Notes under the pieces: generated by a model | Databases searched by the model: none | Told to the model about the DNA's origin: nothing | Seen by the model: only the letters and a program-made list of their open reading frames with translations | Part shown: one piece after another, positions 40,309 to 50,471 of the stretch | Numbering within the stretch: the first letter of the stretch is position 1 | Layout: every line of letters starts with the position of its first letter | Source of the DNA: DASPSM01 sp963800135 | Lineage (GTDB): Bacteria > Planctomycetota > Planctomycetia > Planctomycetales > Planctomycetaceae | Direction of reading: 5' to 3' | NCBI GenBank assembly: GCA_963800135.1 | Contig: CAWCZR010000007.1 | Span: forward strand, 62,001-126,000 | DNA length: 64,000 bases | Made by a program: the position numbers and the translations under genes

Positions 40309-41384
40309 TCACGATGTTCGGTCGGGAGTCGCAGTCTCCTCGGCGTCCCAGGGGACCGTGTAGCGCATGCCGGGCACTTCGATTCCGCCGCGTTGTCCCG
40401 GCACCACTGAGCCGTACCGTTCGGCAAAAATCGGCGGTAGCGGACGCGCATTCTCCGGGGCCACCCAGAGCCGCAGGAGATGACGTTTGCGGTCGGGTTC
40501 CGGCCAGTCTTCGAAGGCGGTGCGGTCGTGCAGCAGCGTGTGGTTATGGACGAGCTGAATGTCGCCCGTCTGAAAACTCATCTGGAAATTCAAGGCCGGG
40601 TCGTTGGCCAACGCGTCGAACAGGTCAAGCGCCTGCGTCTGCTCGGCGGTCAGCGGTGGAACTTCTGGAAATCGGCGTGCCGACTCGATATACATCCGAT
40701 GGTAAATGGCCGAAAGCAGTCCTGCGTGCCAATTGAAAACGGGGACAGAGAAGAAGGGTTTCTGCCCAGCCGGCACCTCCCCGCGACGGTCGGTCTCGAT
40801 GGGTTCGAACAGGACCTGTGCCAGATCGGGACGCCGCTTCCGCATTTCGCTAAAGATGGTGACCGAGCTGACCAGGCTCGACAGTCCACCGGCCTTTGCC
40901 GGTTGCAGGCAGAGCAGCCCGACAATGTCGCACGAATCGGTGTGATAGTTCTGCCGCTCTTTGGTCTGATAGATGCGCACGTGCGGATCGCGACTGCTTA
41001 GACCCACGTCCCTCACATGTCCCAGCAAATGGCCGCGGGCGTTCTGTGGACGCAGACGGCCGCAATGCAGACCCAGGCCCAGGAAAGCGACCGCCGACAA
41101 CCGCCGTCCCCAGTGCTCGACCGGCAACCCGCGCAAAAGCACGAATCCCCGCCCTGCGAGCACTTGCTGGAGAATCGCGCCAGACGGCGACTGAGCGTGG
41201 GCACCGGAAAATCGACGGGCCTCAACCTGTCCCACTCCGGTTCGGCATGTTCAAGTCGGCGGGCGGCCGACTCCACCTCGGCCACCTCGTCCGCTGTGAG
41301 CGTCTCGATCCAATCGGATTGCCGGAACACGTCAGGACCGTTCCAGGCAGAGGGGCCGTCGATTGCCGGAGGAAGTTCGAACAT
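40309..41384 (-). CDS. TauD/TfdA-like Fe(II)/2-oxoglutarate dioxygenase, apparent frameshift
   Basis: About 358 residues if one base is restored. The first frame from ATG 41384 reads MFELPPAIDGPSAWNGPDVF and EWDRLRPVDFPVPTLS; at about 41190 it changes to GAILQQVLAGRGFVLLRGLP. The iron site HTD is in NYHTDSCDIVGLL, the distal His region is VHNHTLLHDRTAF, and the 2-oxoglutarate-binding Arg is in RKRHLLRLWV. The family oxidises sulfonates, herbicides, amino acids and related compounds; the substrate is not evident. It is on the opposite strand to the kinase group. Confidence 0.85.
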
Positions 41385-41572
41385 TGCCTTTTCGCAGTCG
41401 TCCTTTTCGAACGAGTTTGCAACGTCTTCGCCGCAACGGGCTCGCGGGCATACGCTCGATGGGATCGTCAGGCTCGCGTCCTCGGCACATTCTAATGCGA
41501 AGGCTGTGGAGACTGCGATCGGTCTGTTAGCCGAACGGTCGATTCGTTGGCCAATGACGACCCGCGACGCCT

Positions 41573-44532
41573 TTAGCTGTCGAGGGTCTCTCGGACCTTG
41601 GTCGCGAGGTCGAAGGTCGTGAAGGGCTTTTGCAAGAAGGCCAGGCCCAGGTCGGGCATTCCCAGTCGCCGCAGCTCGCCGTCGCGGTAACCCGACGCGT
41701 AGAGCACCTTGAGCTTGGGCAGCTGGGCACGCGCGCGTTCCGCCAGTGCGACTCCGTTCATATCGGGCATGACGACGTCGGTGATCATTAGGGTGATCTT
41801 GCTCGCGTGCTTTCGAAGCAGGTCGAGCGCTTCGGTGGCGTTGCTCGCCTCGTGGACCTGGTAGTTTTGGATTCGCAGCAAGCGCGCCATGAGCCGACGC
41901 ACGGTCACCTCATCCTCAACCACCAGAACCGTTTCATTCCCTCGCGGAATGGCCCGGGGAGCGGCGTCCACCTCCCACGCAGTAAGGCCACTGGTGACGG
42001 GCGGCAGATAGACCTGGAAGGTCGAACCCTGGCCGGGCTGGCTGTCGACAGCGATCTGGCCGCCGCATTCGCGCACGATCTCCTGCACGGTGGCGAGCCC
42101 CATCCCGGTCCCTTTTCCGGCCCCTTTCGTCGTGAAAAAGGGCTCGAAAATTCGGGCGCGGGTCGTCTCGTCCATGCCGCAGCCGGTATCGCGCACGGCC
42201 ACGAGCACGTAGGAACCGGGAGTCGCGTGCGCGGCGATCTGTTGGCCGCGCGCGAGCTGAACCATTTTGGTTTCGATCGTGATCTGTCCGCCGGCCGGCA
42301 TGGCGTCCCGGGCATTGACGACCAGATTCATCACGACTTGCTCAATTTGAGCGGGATCGGCTTGGACATGACTTAAATCGGGAGTGAGCTCGGTTTTCAG
42401 CTCGATCGATTCGCCGACGAGCCTCCGCAGCATCTTCTCCATTCCCTCGACGTACGCGTTGAGGTCGAGCACGACCGGATTGTAGATTTCCTTGCGGCAG
42501 AAGGCCAAAAGTTGACGGGTGAGGCCCGAGGCGCGTTTGCCCGACTCGACAATTTCCGTCACCAGCTCGTGCATCGGCGCGTCCTTGGGGACGTCGCCCA
42601 GCACCATTTCGCCGTAACCCAGGATGACGGTCAGCAAGTTGTTGAAGTCGTGCGCAACTCCCCCCACCAGCGCCCGACCGACTCCATCTTTTCGGCCTGC
42701 CGCAGCTTCTCGACGACATCCTGCAGTGTATGCTGCAGCCGCACGCGCGACAGAAACGATCCCACCTGTTCGCCGATCGCGGTAAGGCAGCCGAGGAATT
42801 GTTCGTCCGGTTCGGCGATCTGGTCCGCAAAGAAGACCAGGACGCCGCTCGCACTCGCGTCAGCCCCGGTTCCGGAGAGCATGGGAATACCCAACACGGC
42901 GTCCAGACCGCAGCGTGACGCGAGGCCGGCACGGTCGATCGTGCGCTCTGTCGAGAGCTTTCCGAACCACCGTGGCTTGCCGTGACGCAGCACCGTTTTC
43001 GCCAGATCGGCCGGCTCGCCCGTCTCCCAGTTTTGCGTCTGAGTCGCGAACTCGGCTGCCAGCGTTGAGACTGCATTCCAGGTCGCTGTCAGTCGGAGAT
43101 TAGTCGTGTCGGCGTCGACCGACCAGAGTTCGCCGTAGCTGTAGCCGAGATGCGTGGCGATCACCGACAGAACCGTGCCGAGGGCTTCTTCGTTCGCTTC
43201 GGGATCGGCGAGCAGCCGCGAGAGAGCATGCCCAAGCGCCAGTCGACGCTCGGCCCGCTTCCGGTCGGTCAGGTCGGCGAGAAGGATCACCGTCTCTTCG
43301 ACGGTCTTTTCGGCCCCGCACAGCGGCGAGACGGACATCGCGACTTCGAGAGTCTGCCCGCTCTGCGTCTGCACCTTGGTTTCGACATGGGCCGTCGCCT
43401 GGCCGGCCAGGGCTCCGCGCAAAGAAGCATCGAGGACTTCACGTTCGGCCCCGCGCGCGATCGCCAGCGGGCGGCCGATGGATTCGGCGGCGGTGCGACC
43501 GAAGAGGCGTTCCGCCGCCGGGTTCCAGCGAGTGACGTTTCCTTCGCGATCGACCGCGCAGATCGCGGCGGGCGAAAAGCGGACGAGCGCGTCGTGTGCC
43601 CGCTTGGAGTCGGCAAGAAGTTCGTGCTGCCGCAAGAAGCCGAGGGCCGGTCCAATTTCGACGGCCGCCTTTTCGAGTGTAAACGTGTCGACGTCTCGAA
43701 TCGCGCGGGCAAAGCAGGCGGCAACGATCGTGACCACGCGATCCTGAAAAACAATCGGATACACCAGAACGCCCGTGATTCCCCGACTGCGGATGATCTT
43801 TTCGAGCACGCTCTCGGCAGGCACCTCGCCGGTGCTGACAAAGGCACTCGGCGCTTTTTTGCAGCGAACCTGCCGCACTTCGTCGATCAAAAGCTCGAAG
43901 AACGGCAGCGATTGGCCGGCCTTGGGGTTCTGAGAGGCGGCCCCGAACACAGGATCAGGCCGCCGCTCGTCAACCGTCCAAATGCCGACTTCGAGCGCCT
44001 CCAGCGATTTGGCCAGAACATTGGCCCAGGCCTCGAAGATCGAGACGGGTGAAAATGGCCTGGCGAACGGAGCCCAGATTTCCGCCCGCAGCGACGTGAC
44101 GTAAGCCCGGCGCTCTGTCCGTTGTTCTTCCTCTTTCCGCTCCGAAACGTCGAAGGCGATGGCGTAGAGGCTGCGGTCGCCGTCGCGGCGGACCTGCCAG
44201 CAGAACCATTTGTGCGACCCGTCGCGGCAGCGGATGGGCGCGTCAAGACTCCGCAGAGCGCCCGATTCGGCCGCTTCACGCAGCATCGCGGTAAAGGCCG
44301 TAGTGTGGTCGGGATGAACGAAATGCGTCACGAGCCGACCGAGCACCAGTTCGCTCGCGTGGCCTAACAGATCGGTCCAAGCCCGGTTTGCCAGCATGAT
44401 GCGGCCGTCGACCGACGTGACGGCGACGAGCGCAGGCGATCGCTCGAGCAGCCCGCCCCGATGTTGCGGTGGCTGCGCGGCGATCGCCTCAGGCGTCAAA
44501 GGTCGGTCGAGAGTCGTGCTCATCGAAGTCAT
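41573..44532 (-). CDS. Hybrid sensor histidine kinase (PAS-GAF-PAS-GAF-HisKA-HATPase-receiver), apparent frameshift
   Basis: About 986 residues after restoring one base. Domains: PAS at about 25-135 (MLANRAWTDLLG), GAF at about 155-300, second PAS at about 310-430 (CAVDREGNVTRWNPAAERLF), second GAF at about 440-600, HisKA with the phosphorylatable His in VAHDFNNLLTVILGYGEM, HATPase with N-box VVNARDAMP and G-boxes DTGCGMDE and GKGTGMGLATV, and a receiver with ITDVVMPDMNG near the end. The break is at about 42660: a single added C in GCGCTGG gives SVGRLVGGVAHDFNNLL, so a one-base deletion in the sequence is likely. No membrane helix is seen. ATG 44532 overlaps the stop of the TadG-like gene (ATGA), so the kinase belongs to the pilus operon. 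Confidence 0.9.
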
Positions 44533-46061
44533 TGGACGAGATAGACGTCCATCGCGGGAGAGAGTAGTTGGCTCGGATTCAACGTGCACTGCAGAATGTT
44601 CAGGCAGAGCATCGATCCGGTGACGAATTTGAGGTCGTACGTGCCGGCGGCGGCAAAAATCATCTGGCCGTACTTGGAATAGATGGAACCACTGAGCGAC
44701 CCACCCAGGATCAACGTCTCGTCGGCGAGCACGATCGGTCGGCGATCGATGCGGCGCTGGTAGAAGAGCAGTCCATTGAATGGGCTGCTCGAATCATTGA
44801 GTCCCGAATAGCTGCTGCCCAAGAGCGAAGCGATGACCACACTCGGGATCAGATTGGCGGCTCCCGCAGGCGGAGTGGCGTTCCCGTCGGAATTGTCCGG
44901 AGCACCGGAGGCGGGCGTGTAGTTCGTCGTATTCGTGATATAGAAGGTACAGCCATTGGCCGTCACATTGCCGGCGATCACGTTGAAGGCGATCCCCGTA
45001 AGCGGATTGACGCTGCGGATGATGTAGACGCCAGGATTGAAGGTTACCGCACCGCTGACGATCTCGATCCAATCGTAAACGCCCGGGTTGAACACCGTCG
45101 CAGGCAAGAGGGGCAACCCGATGACCGTCACGCCGCCGTACTGCGTGGCGACAACGTTGTGGCTGTCGGCCGCGGTCGTGGGAGCGGGAATGCTGCTGTA
45201 CGGATCGGGAACCGGCAGCGCATTGCAGCGGAGAGGACTGCGCTGCCCCGAAGAGTTGCTGCCGTAGTTATGCGGATTGTCCACGCCGCCGACAACCCGG
45301 ATGTCCTGTGCGGCGACACTGGTGAGCGCGATCAACGGCGTGCACTCCGCGCCATACGGGGGTGATGCGGCGGTGCCGGCGGCATTCCCGTTTTGGTCCA
45401 CGCCTCCCCATTGGTTGTTGTCGAGCACGGCGCCGTTCACCTTGAATTGGCCCAAGCCCAGCACCTGCAGGCCACCCAGAATGGGCGGAAGCGTCAGCGA
45501 CAGTGGCGCGACGGGAGCCAGGTTGACGGTGATTCCAGGCGGATTCGGATCGAGCAGCACGAGAGCGCCACCTGCCGTCGATGCTTGCGAACCGGCGACC
45601 GAAGAAGCCTCAATCGTCTGCACGGACGAACCAGCGAGCACTTGAATGAAATAGGTGCTGGCCTTGCGAGTTACGTTAACCTGGGCGTAGGCCGCGTTGC
45701 CCGCGTACGGGCCGGTGGTTGGCGGGACGCTGAGTGCCACCGTCGCGTCTGTGAGCAAGTTGTCGCTCTGGACCGCAGTGGTCGCAGCAGCCGTCGCGTC
45801 GGCGACCGAGCCACCCTGGTAAATCGTCATGGCGGCGGCCGTTGCGGCGGCGTCGGCGGCACTCTGCAGATTGCGGTGCGAAGCGAACAGAATGCTCGTG
45901 TCGAGTACCAACCCAGCGATGCCCACCAGCATCGGCAACGTGATGGCCAGAATGACCAGCACGCCCGCCGATCGGCGGTGCCCGAATGTGCGTACGGTTT
46001 GCGGACGGCGGCGTCGCGACTTCGGCCGGTTCACAGTCTGTTTGCACAAGAGGAATTGCAT
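44529..46061 (-). CDS. TadG-like Tad pilus assembly protein
   Basis: A 510-residue protein. The N-terminus has a basic stretch followed by membrane helix GVLVILAITLPMLVGIAGLV and DTSILFASHRNLQSAADAAA, the TadG/TadE N-terminal motif in which a helix is followed by an Asn/Gln-rich region. The rest is a Ser/Thr/Gly-rich, beta-like extracellular domain with many NPGVY-type turns and low charge. It is probably a minor pilin-like component. It is the last Tad gene before the histidine kinase. Confidence 0.85.
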   Translation of the reverse strand: MQFLLCKQTVNRPKSRRRRPQTVRTFGHRRSAGVLVILAITLPMLVGIAGLVLDTSILFASHRNLQSAADAAATAAAMTIYQGGSVADATAAATTAVQSDNLLTDATVALSVPPTTGPYAGNAAYAQVNVTRKASTYFIQVLAGSSVQTIEASSVAGSQASTAGGALVLLDPNPPGITVNLAPVAPLSLTLPPILGGLQVLGLGQFKVNGAVLDNNQWGGVDQNGNAAGTAASPPYGAECTPLIALTSVAAQDIRVVGGVDNPHNYGSNSSGQRSPLRCNALPVPDPYSSIPAPTTAADSHNVVATQYGGVTVIGLPLLPATVFNPGVYDWIEIVSGAVTFNPGVYIIRSVNPLTGIAFNVIAGNVTANGCTFYITNTTNYTPASGAPDNSDGNATPPAGAANLIPSVVIASLLGSSYSGLNDSSSPFNGLLFYQRRIDRRPIVLADETLILGGSLSGSIYSKYGQMIFAAAGTYDLKFVTGSMLCLNILQCTLNPSQLLSPAMDVYLVQ

Positions 46062-46109
46062 CGGTTCGCCTCGTGAAAGTCTTGCCGGTGTCGTTTGGAG
46101 TGGACGCTG

Positions 46110-46580
46110 TTAGTGATCGACGGGCATGGTGCAGACCGCCTCGAGCGCGATCGGCTGATTGCCCAGAACGAAGGGAATCATGGGGCTGTATTGATAGCTC
46201 AGTGTGGCCTGAACGGGATCGTCCGGCTGGTTGGTTCCGTTCGACCAATCCAGCTTGTAGTACACCTTCGCCAGCGTCATGGTCGGCAGATCTTGCAGGA
46301 AGCTCTGGCTGTACTGAGTTCCGTCACCCGCGTTTCCATTCACGGCCGTCGGGCCCCACATTGTCTCTTGAGGCGACGACTTCGAGCCGTGGATCATGGC
46401 CTGGCGGCAAAGCTGTTGGGCGCCGTCGCACAGCAGGTTGTAATCGAGCACCATCAATCCCAGGTCGATCATCACGAAGAGGATCACCAGGAAAACACTC
46501 AAAACGACGGCAGCCTCGACGGCCGCGACGCCGCGACGCGAGGGACAACTGCCGAAAGGTCGTGCTTGAAGCCGCTTCAT
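46110..46580 (-). CDS. TadE-like pseudopilin
   Basis: A 156-residue protein with the TadE core: RRGVAAVEAAVVLSVFLVIL, the Glu-containing hydrophobic helix cut by the prepilin peptidase, then a soluble part. ATG 46580 overlaps the previous stop by 4 bases (ATGA). TadE/F proteins are minor pilins needed for Flp fibre assembly. Confidence 0.85.
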   Translation of the reverse strand: MKRLQARPFGSCPSRRGVAAVEAAVVLSVFLVILFVMIDLGLMVLDYNLLCDGAQQLCRQAMIHGSKSSPQETMWGPTAVNGNAGDGTQYSQSFLQDLPTMTLAKVYYKLDWSNGTNQPDDPVQATLSYQYSPMIPFVLGNQPIALEAVCTMPVDH

Positions 46581-46998
46581 CGATAGCGCCGCATGCCGAC
46601 GGTGTGACTGATCGTGAATTGAGTGGGTAATCCGGGCCACTTCGTGATCGTGCTGAACTGGTAGCTGGCCGTGACGGTTGCGAGGTTGTAGCCGCCGGTT
46701 TCCGCCGTCGTTTCGACGCTGACGGATAACAGGCTCGAGTTGAAGGTCGGATTCCCCTGCACCGCATTCTGAACTTGCTGTGTGACCTGGGTTTGCCATG
46801 ACGAATAGGTATATGTGCTATAGCCGTGAGTTGCGCCGTATTCCGCGCCGCTTGCGCCGCGCACGACACAATCGTGTAGATTGAAATCGCGCGTCCCAGC
46901 TCGACGCATCCAAATGTCAAGAGCAAGAGCAGGGGCAGCGTCAGCGCAAGCTCGACCGCCGCCGCGCCGCGGCGTCTTTGTCGGCTCGGCCGCGTCAT
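46577..46998 (-). CDS. TadE-like pseudopilin, apparent frameshift
   Basis: The start ATG 46998 gives MTRPSRQRRRGAAAVELALT, then LPLLLLLTFGCVELGRAISI and TIVSCAAQAAR. Around 46850 the coding moves to another frame: EYGATHGYSTYTYSSWQTQV, NAVQGNPTFNSSLL and the C-terminal HTVGMRRYR. One added G in GCGGAATACGG gives a continuous AAREYGATHG, a plausible repair, and a protein of about 140 residues. An upstream ATG at 47049, which directly follows the tadC stop, is an alternative start. Confidence 0.82.
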
Positions 46999-47049
46999 CG
47001 CACCGGTCTGCCGCGACCGGCCGTATGCGGCTGGTGAAAACGTCCGCAT

Positions 47050-48084
47050 TTACTTGTTCTCGGCGACCTGTTTGTCGTTGGGCTTGCCGTCCGCAGCCTC
47101 CGCCGCGTGCGGCGACGAAAACGTGCGGGCGATCTGCACAGCCGCCGGTCCGACGAGGACGACGAAGATTGCAGGGAAGATGAGCAACAGTGTGGGAAAC
47201 AGGATCTTGACAGCCGCCTTCTGGGCCATCTCTTCGGCCCGCTGTTCCCTCTGCTCGCGGATCATTTCCGCGTGGGTGCGCAGGGCTTCGGAGATGCTCG
47301 TGCCGAAGCGTCGTGACTGCTCGACTAGCGTGCTTAAACTGGAGATGGGAGCCAGGTCGGAACGCTCGGCGAAGTTGCGGAGCGCCAGATCGGGTGCCGC
47401 ACCCAGCTCGATTTGCCGTTCGACAATCCCCATCTCGCCGGCCAACACGGGATGCGCGACGGCCAACTCCTCGGTGACGCGCTGCAGGGCGCCGTTCATG
47501 CTCAAGCCGCCCTGGACGCAGGTCACCATCAAATCGAGGAAATCGGGCAGCGATTTCAAGAGGACTGCGTGCCTGCGGACTTTGCGCCGATGCAGCCAAA
47601 GGCTTGGCAATACGATCCCCATCGCGCTGGCGGCTCCCGCACAAAACAGAATCCGCTGCGGACGCCCCGCGCCGAGTGTGCCGAGAAACAAACCGATCAA
47701 CAGGGGCGCAATAATCAGGGCGAGCTTCGTCGTCATGAAGACGCTGGGAGCCCAGGGGACATAGATCCCGGCGTGCATCAGTCGTGCCTCGAGCTGCGTG
47801 CGCTCCCGCTTATCGTTTGGCAGCAGTTGTGCGGCAATCTTCGCGACCTTCGATCGCATCGAAGTGGCAGCCGGCTGATCTCCTCGGGATGAGCGGGTCT
47901 GCATCAACGGCGTATCGCTCGAGAGCTCGACCAACCGATCGTCGACGCGGCGGTCCCGTGACCAGATCACGTGAAATGCGAAATAGGTCAGGCCGCTCAC
48001 GGCCAGGAATGCGCAGACCGGAACTGCCAGGGATTCCCAGTTGATCTGCGTCAACGGGTTCCAGGTCAACGAATTCCAATTCAT
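47050..48084 (-). CDS. tadC: Type II/IV secretion F-domain inner-membrane protein, TadC
   Basis: A 344-residue T2SSF-domain protein with helices near 20-38, 120-165 and 300-322. The core domain contains LKSLPDFLDLMVTCVQGGLS and LAVAHPVLAGEMGIVERQIE, typical of TadC. With TadB it forms the inner-membrane platform of the Tad pilus. The gene follows tadB by 27 bases. Confidence 0.92.
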   Translation of the reverse strand: MNWNSLTWNPLTQINWESLAVPVCAFLAVSGLTYFAFHVIWSRDRRVDDRLVELSSDTPLMQTRSSRGDQPAATSMRSKVAKIAAQLLPNDKRERTQLEARLMHAGIYVPWAPSVFMTTKLALIIAPLLIGLFLGTLGAGRPQRILFCAGAASAMGIVLPSLWLHRRKVRRHAVLLKSLPDFLDLMVTCVQGGLSMNGALQRVTEELAVAHPVLAGEMGIVERQIELGAAPDLALRNFAERSDLAPISSLSTLVEQSRRFGTSISEALRTHAEMIREQREQRAEEMAQKAAVKILFPTLLLIFPAIFVVLVGPAAVQIARTFSSPHAAEAADGKPNDKQVAENK

Positions 48085-48111
48085 CGGTCGTTCCGTGGTC
48101 GGACGTGTCGC

Positions 48112-49068
48112 TTAGAATTCAAAATTCACGATCTGGCGGATCCATAACGACCCCAGCGCCTCCGCCGCCAGAACCGACAGCAAAAGCGAAGGGCGGTCAA
48201 GGAGGATTTGGGCGTAAGGCCGGTTGATCACCAACAGTCCGACGAAGGCCGCCAGGGGCAACACGGAAAGGACGACGGCTTGCAGCCGGCCCTCGCCAGT
48301 CGCCGCCTTCACCTTCCCACGCAGCCGAGTGCGCTTACGGATAACCTCGGACAAGCTCTGCAGAATGTCAGCCAGGTTGCCGCCGGTGTTCCGGTGCACC
48401 AGCAGGGCGACGACGAACATTTGCAACTCCATCACGCCCGTGCGCCGTGCCAGTTCCTGCAAGGCCACGTCGTAGGGCAAGCCGAGATTCTGCTGGTCGC
48501 AGCAGATTGCCAATTCGGTGGCGATCGGCGGCTTGAGCTGATCGGACGCCAGCTGCATCGCTCCCGACATCGTCTGGCCAGCCTTGATGGCGCGGCTCAT
48601 CAGATCGAAGGTTTCCGGCAGCTGCATGCACAGGGCATAGACGCGTCGAGCGCGAGCCGCGTAAACGTAAGCAAATGGCGAGACGAGGCCGATCACCGCG
48701 CAAACGAGCCCGATCAGCCAGAGACCTGTCATCGTCGTGCCGAGAACTGCACCGATGATCGCCGCGGTTAACGCAATCTGTAGCACGCGAAAAGGAGTCG
48801 TCTTGAGTCCCGAATGTTCGACGGCCGTCACAAATCGCTTCCACACCTCGGGGACATGCCGCGAGGTCTCTGCGTGGAAGAGCTTGAGGTCCTTGAGGAT
48901 CTCCGATTTGCGGGCCTCTCGCTGCTTCTCGTCGCCGAATTCCTGGTCGAGCCGAGCCTTGATCCGCGCCTTGTCCCGCAGGACCAAGTCGGAAATGACC
49001 GAGAACACGCCGACGACCGCGAGCACGGCCGCGACGAAACTCGCCAGTTTGACGACGATGGGGTCCAT
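48112..49068 (-). CDS. tadB: Type II/IV secretion F-domain inner-membrane protein, TadB
   Basis: A 318-residue T2SSF protein: N-terminal helix (VKLASFVAAVLAVVGVFSVI), helices near 90-135, then the F domain with CMQLPETFDLMSRAIKAGQT and HRNTGGNLADILQSLSEVIR, and a C-terminal helix pair. The start shares one base with the stop of cpaF (TAATG), so the two are coupled. Confidence 0.92.
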   Translation of the reverse strand: MDPIVVKLASFVAAVLAVVGVFSVISDLVLRDKARIKARLDQEFGDEKQREARKSEILKDLKLFHAETSRHVPEVWKRFVTAVEHSGLKTTPFRVLQIALTAAIIGAVLGTTMTGLWLIGLVCAVIGLVSPFAYVYAARARRVYALCMQLPETFDLMSRAIKAGQTMSGAMQLASDQLKPPIATELAICCDQQNLGLPYDVALQELARRTGVMELQMFVVALLVHRNTGGNLADILQSLSEVIRKRTRLRGKVKAATGEGRLQAVVLSVLPLAAFVGLLVINRPYAQILLDRPSLLLSVLAAEALGSLWIRQIVNFEF

Positions 49069-50435
49069 TACCGTTTGCTCGCGTGAGTAATCGAGGCCAG
49101 GCGGTTGGTTTCCAGAATCCGCCGCTCGAACAGGTTCGGATCGAGGACCGTCCCTTGGGCGCTCAACCGTTCGAGACAGGTCGGACGGATGCCCGTCGCG
49201 CGGAAGTGGCCCTGGGCGACTTTGTTTTCATCGAGGCCAGTCTGCTCGAAGACAAACAGGTCGTGCATCGCGATCACCTCGCCCTCCGTTCCCGTGACTT
49301 CCGAGACCTGCATGACGCGGCGAACGCCACCACTCAGACGAGCGCACTGCACCACGATGTCGATTGCCGACGCAATTTGGCGGCGAATGAACCACATCGA
49401 TAGCTCGTGGCCTCCCATGCCGATCAGCATTTCCAACCGGCTGACGGCCTCGCGCGTGTCGTTAGAGTGGATGGTCGTCATGCCTCCTTCGTGCCCGGTC
49501 ATCATGGCCTGCAGCATGTCGAAGGCCTCGGCACCGCGGCACTCGCCCACGACGATACGGTCAGGCCGCATTCGCAGGGCGTTCCGCACAAGGTCCCGCG
49601 TCGTGATCTCACCGTTACCTTCCAAGTTGGCCGGCCGAGTCTCCATTCGCGCGACGTGCGGCTGCTGAAGCTGCAACTCGGCCGCGTCTTCGATCGTGGC
49701 GACGCGCTCGTCGTCGGGAATGTAACCGGACAGCATGTTGAGGAACGTCGTCTTTCCGCTGCCCGTTCCGCCGGAAATCAGAATGTTCAGCCGCGCCTTC
49801 ACGCAGGCCGACAGGAACTCGATGATTTCGGGAGTCACCGATTTGCGGGCGATCAGGTCGGACGCCAAGAGCGGCTTGGCGGAAAAGCGGCGAATCGAGA
49901 CCAGGGCGCCGTCCAGTGCCAGCGGGCGAATGACCGCGTTGACGCGGCTGCCGTCCGCCAAGCGGGCGTCGACCATCGGGCTCGATTCGTCGAGCCGACG
50001 GCCGACTTTGCTGGCGATTCGCTGGACAATGTCGAGCAGGTGCTGATCGTCGTGAAAGACGATATTCGTCCGCTCCAGGCGACCGCGACGCTCGACGTAC
50101 ACGGTGCGCGGGCCGTTGATGAGGATGTCCGTGATCGTAGGGTCGCGCAGCAGCGGTTCGAGCGGGCCGAGCCCCAGAGTCTCGTCGATGACTTCGTTGA
50201 CGAGCCGCATGCGCTCGTCCTGGCTCAACAGCTCGGTCCGGTCCTCACAGAGCTGCTCGATGCCGCGGCGCAGCTCGCGCCGAAGTTCGTAGTCGTCGAC
50301 GGTGCCGACGGACGGAACGTGCAATCCGCTGATCAGCTGCTTGTGGATCTCCTTCTTGAGCCTGACGAAGCGATCCTCCGTGCTTTCGATCCCAGTCGTG
50401 GCGCTGGCTGGTCGCAGATCGAGCGTTTGAAACAT
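49068..50435 (-). CDS. cpaF: Tad pilus ATPase (CpaF/TadA)
   Basis: A 455-residue secretion ATPase. The N-terminal domain (LLRDPTITDILINGPRTVYV, SSPMVDARLADGSRVNAVIR) precedes the catalytic core with Walker A SGGTGSGKTTF (221-231), the Asp box region VATIEDAAELQLQ, RMRPDRIVVGECRGAEAFDM (Walker B area) and MMTGHEGGMTTIHSND (His box). All catalytic motifs are intact. It powers assembly of the Flp pilus. ATG 50435. Confidence 0.95.
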   Translation of the reverse strand: MFQTLDLRPASATTGIESTEDRFVRLKKEIHKQLISGLHVPSVGTVDDYELRRELRRGIEQLCEDRTELLSQDERMRLVNEVIDETLGLGPLEPLLRDPTITDILINGPRTVYVERRGRLERTNIVFHDDQHLLDIVQRIASKVGRRLDESSPMVDARLADGSRVNAVIRPLALDGALVSIRRFSAKPLLASDLIARKSVTPEIIEFLSACVKARLNILISGGTGSGKTTFLNMLSGYIPDDERVATIEDAAELQLQQPHVARMETRPANLEGNGEITTRDLVRNALRMRPDRIVVGECRGAEAFDMLQAMMTGHEGGMTTIHSNDTREAVSRLEMLIGMGGHELSMWFIRRQIASAIDIVVQCARLSGGVRRVMQVSEVTGTEGEVIAMHDLFVFEQTGLDENKVAQGHFRATGIRPTCLERLSAQGTVLDPNLFERRILETNRLASITHASKR

Positions 50436-50471
50436 AGAGTGTTCCTGGGTTCAGGGGGGACCGCGGCGGGA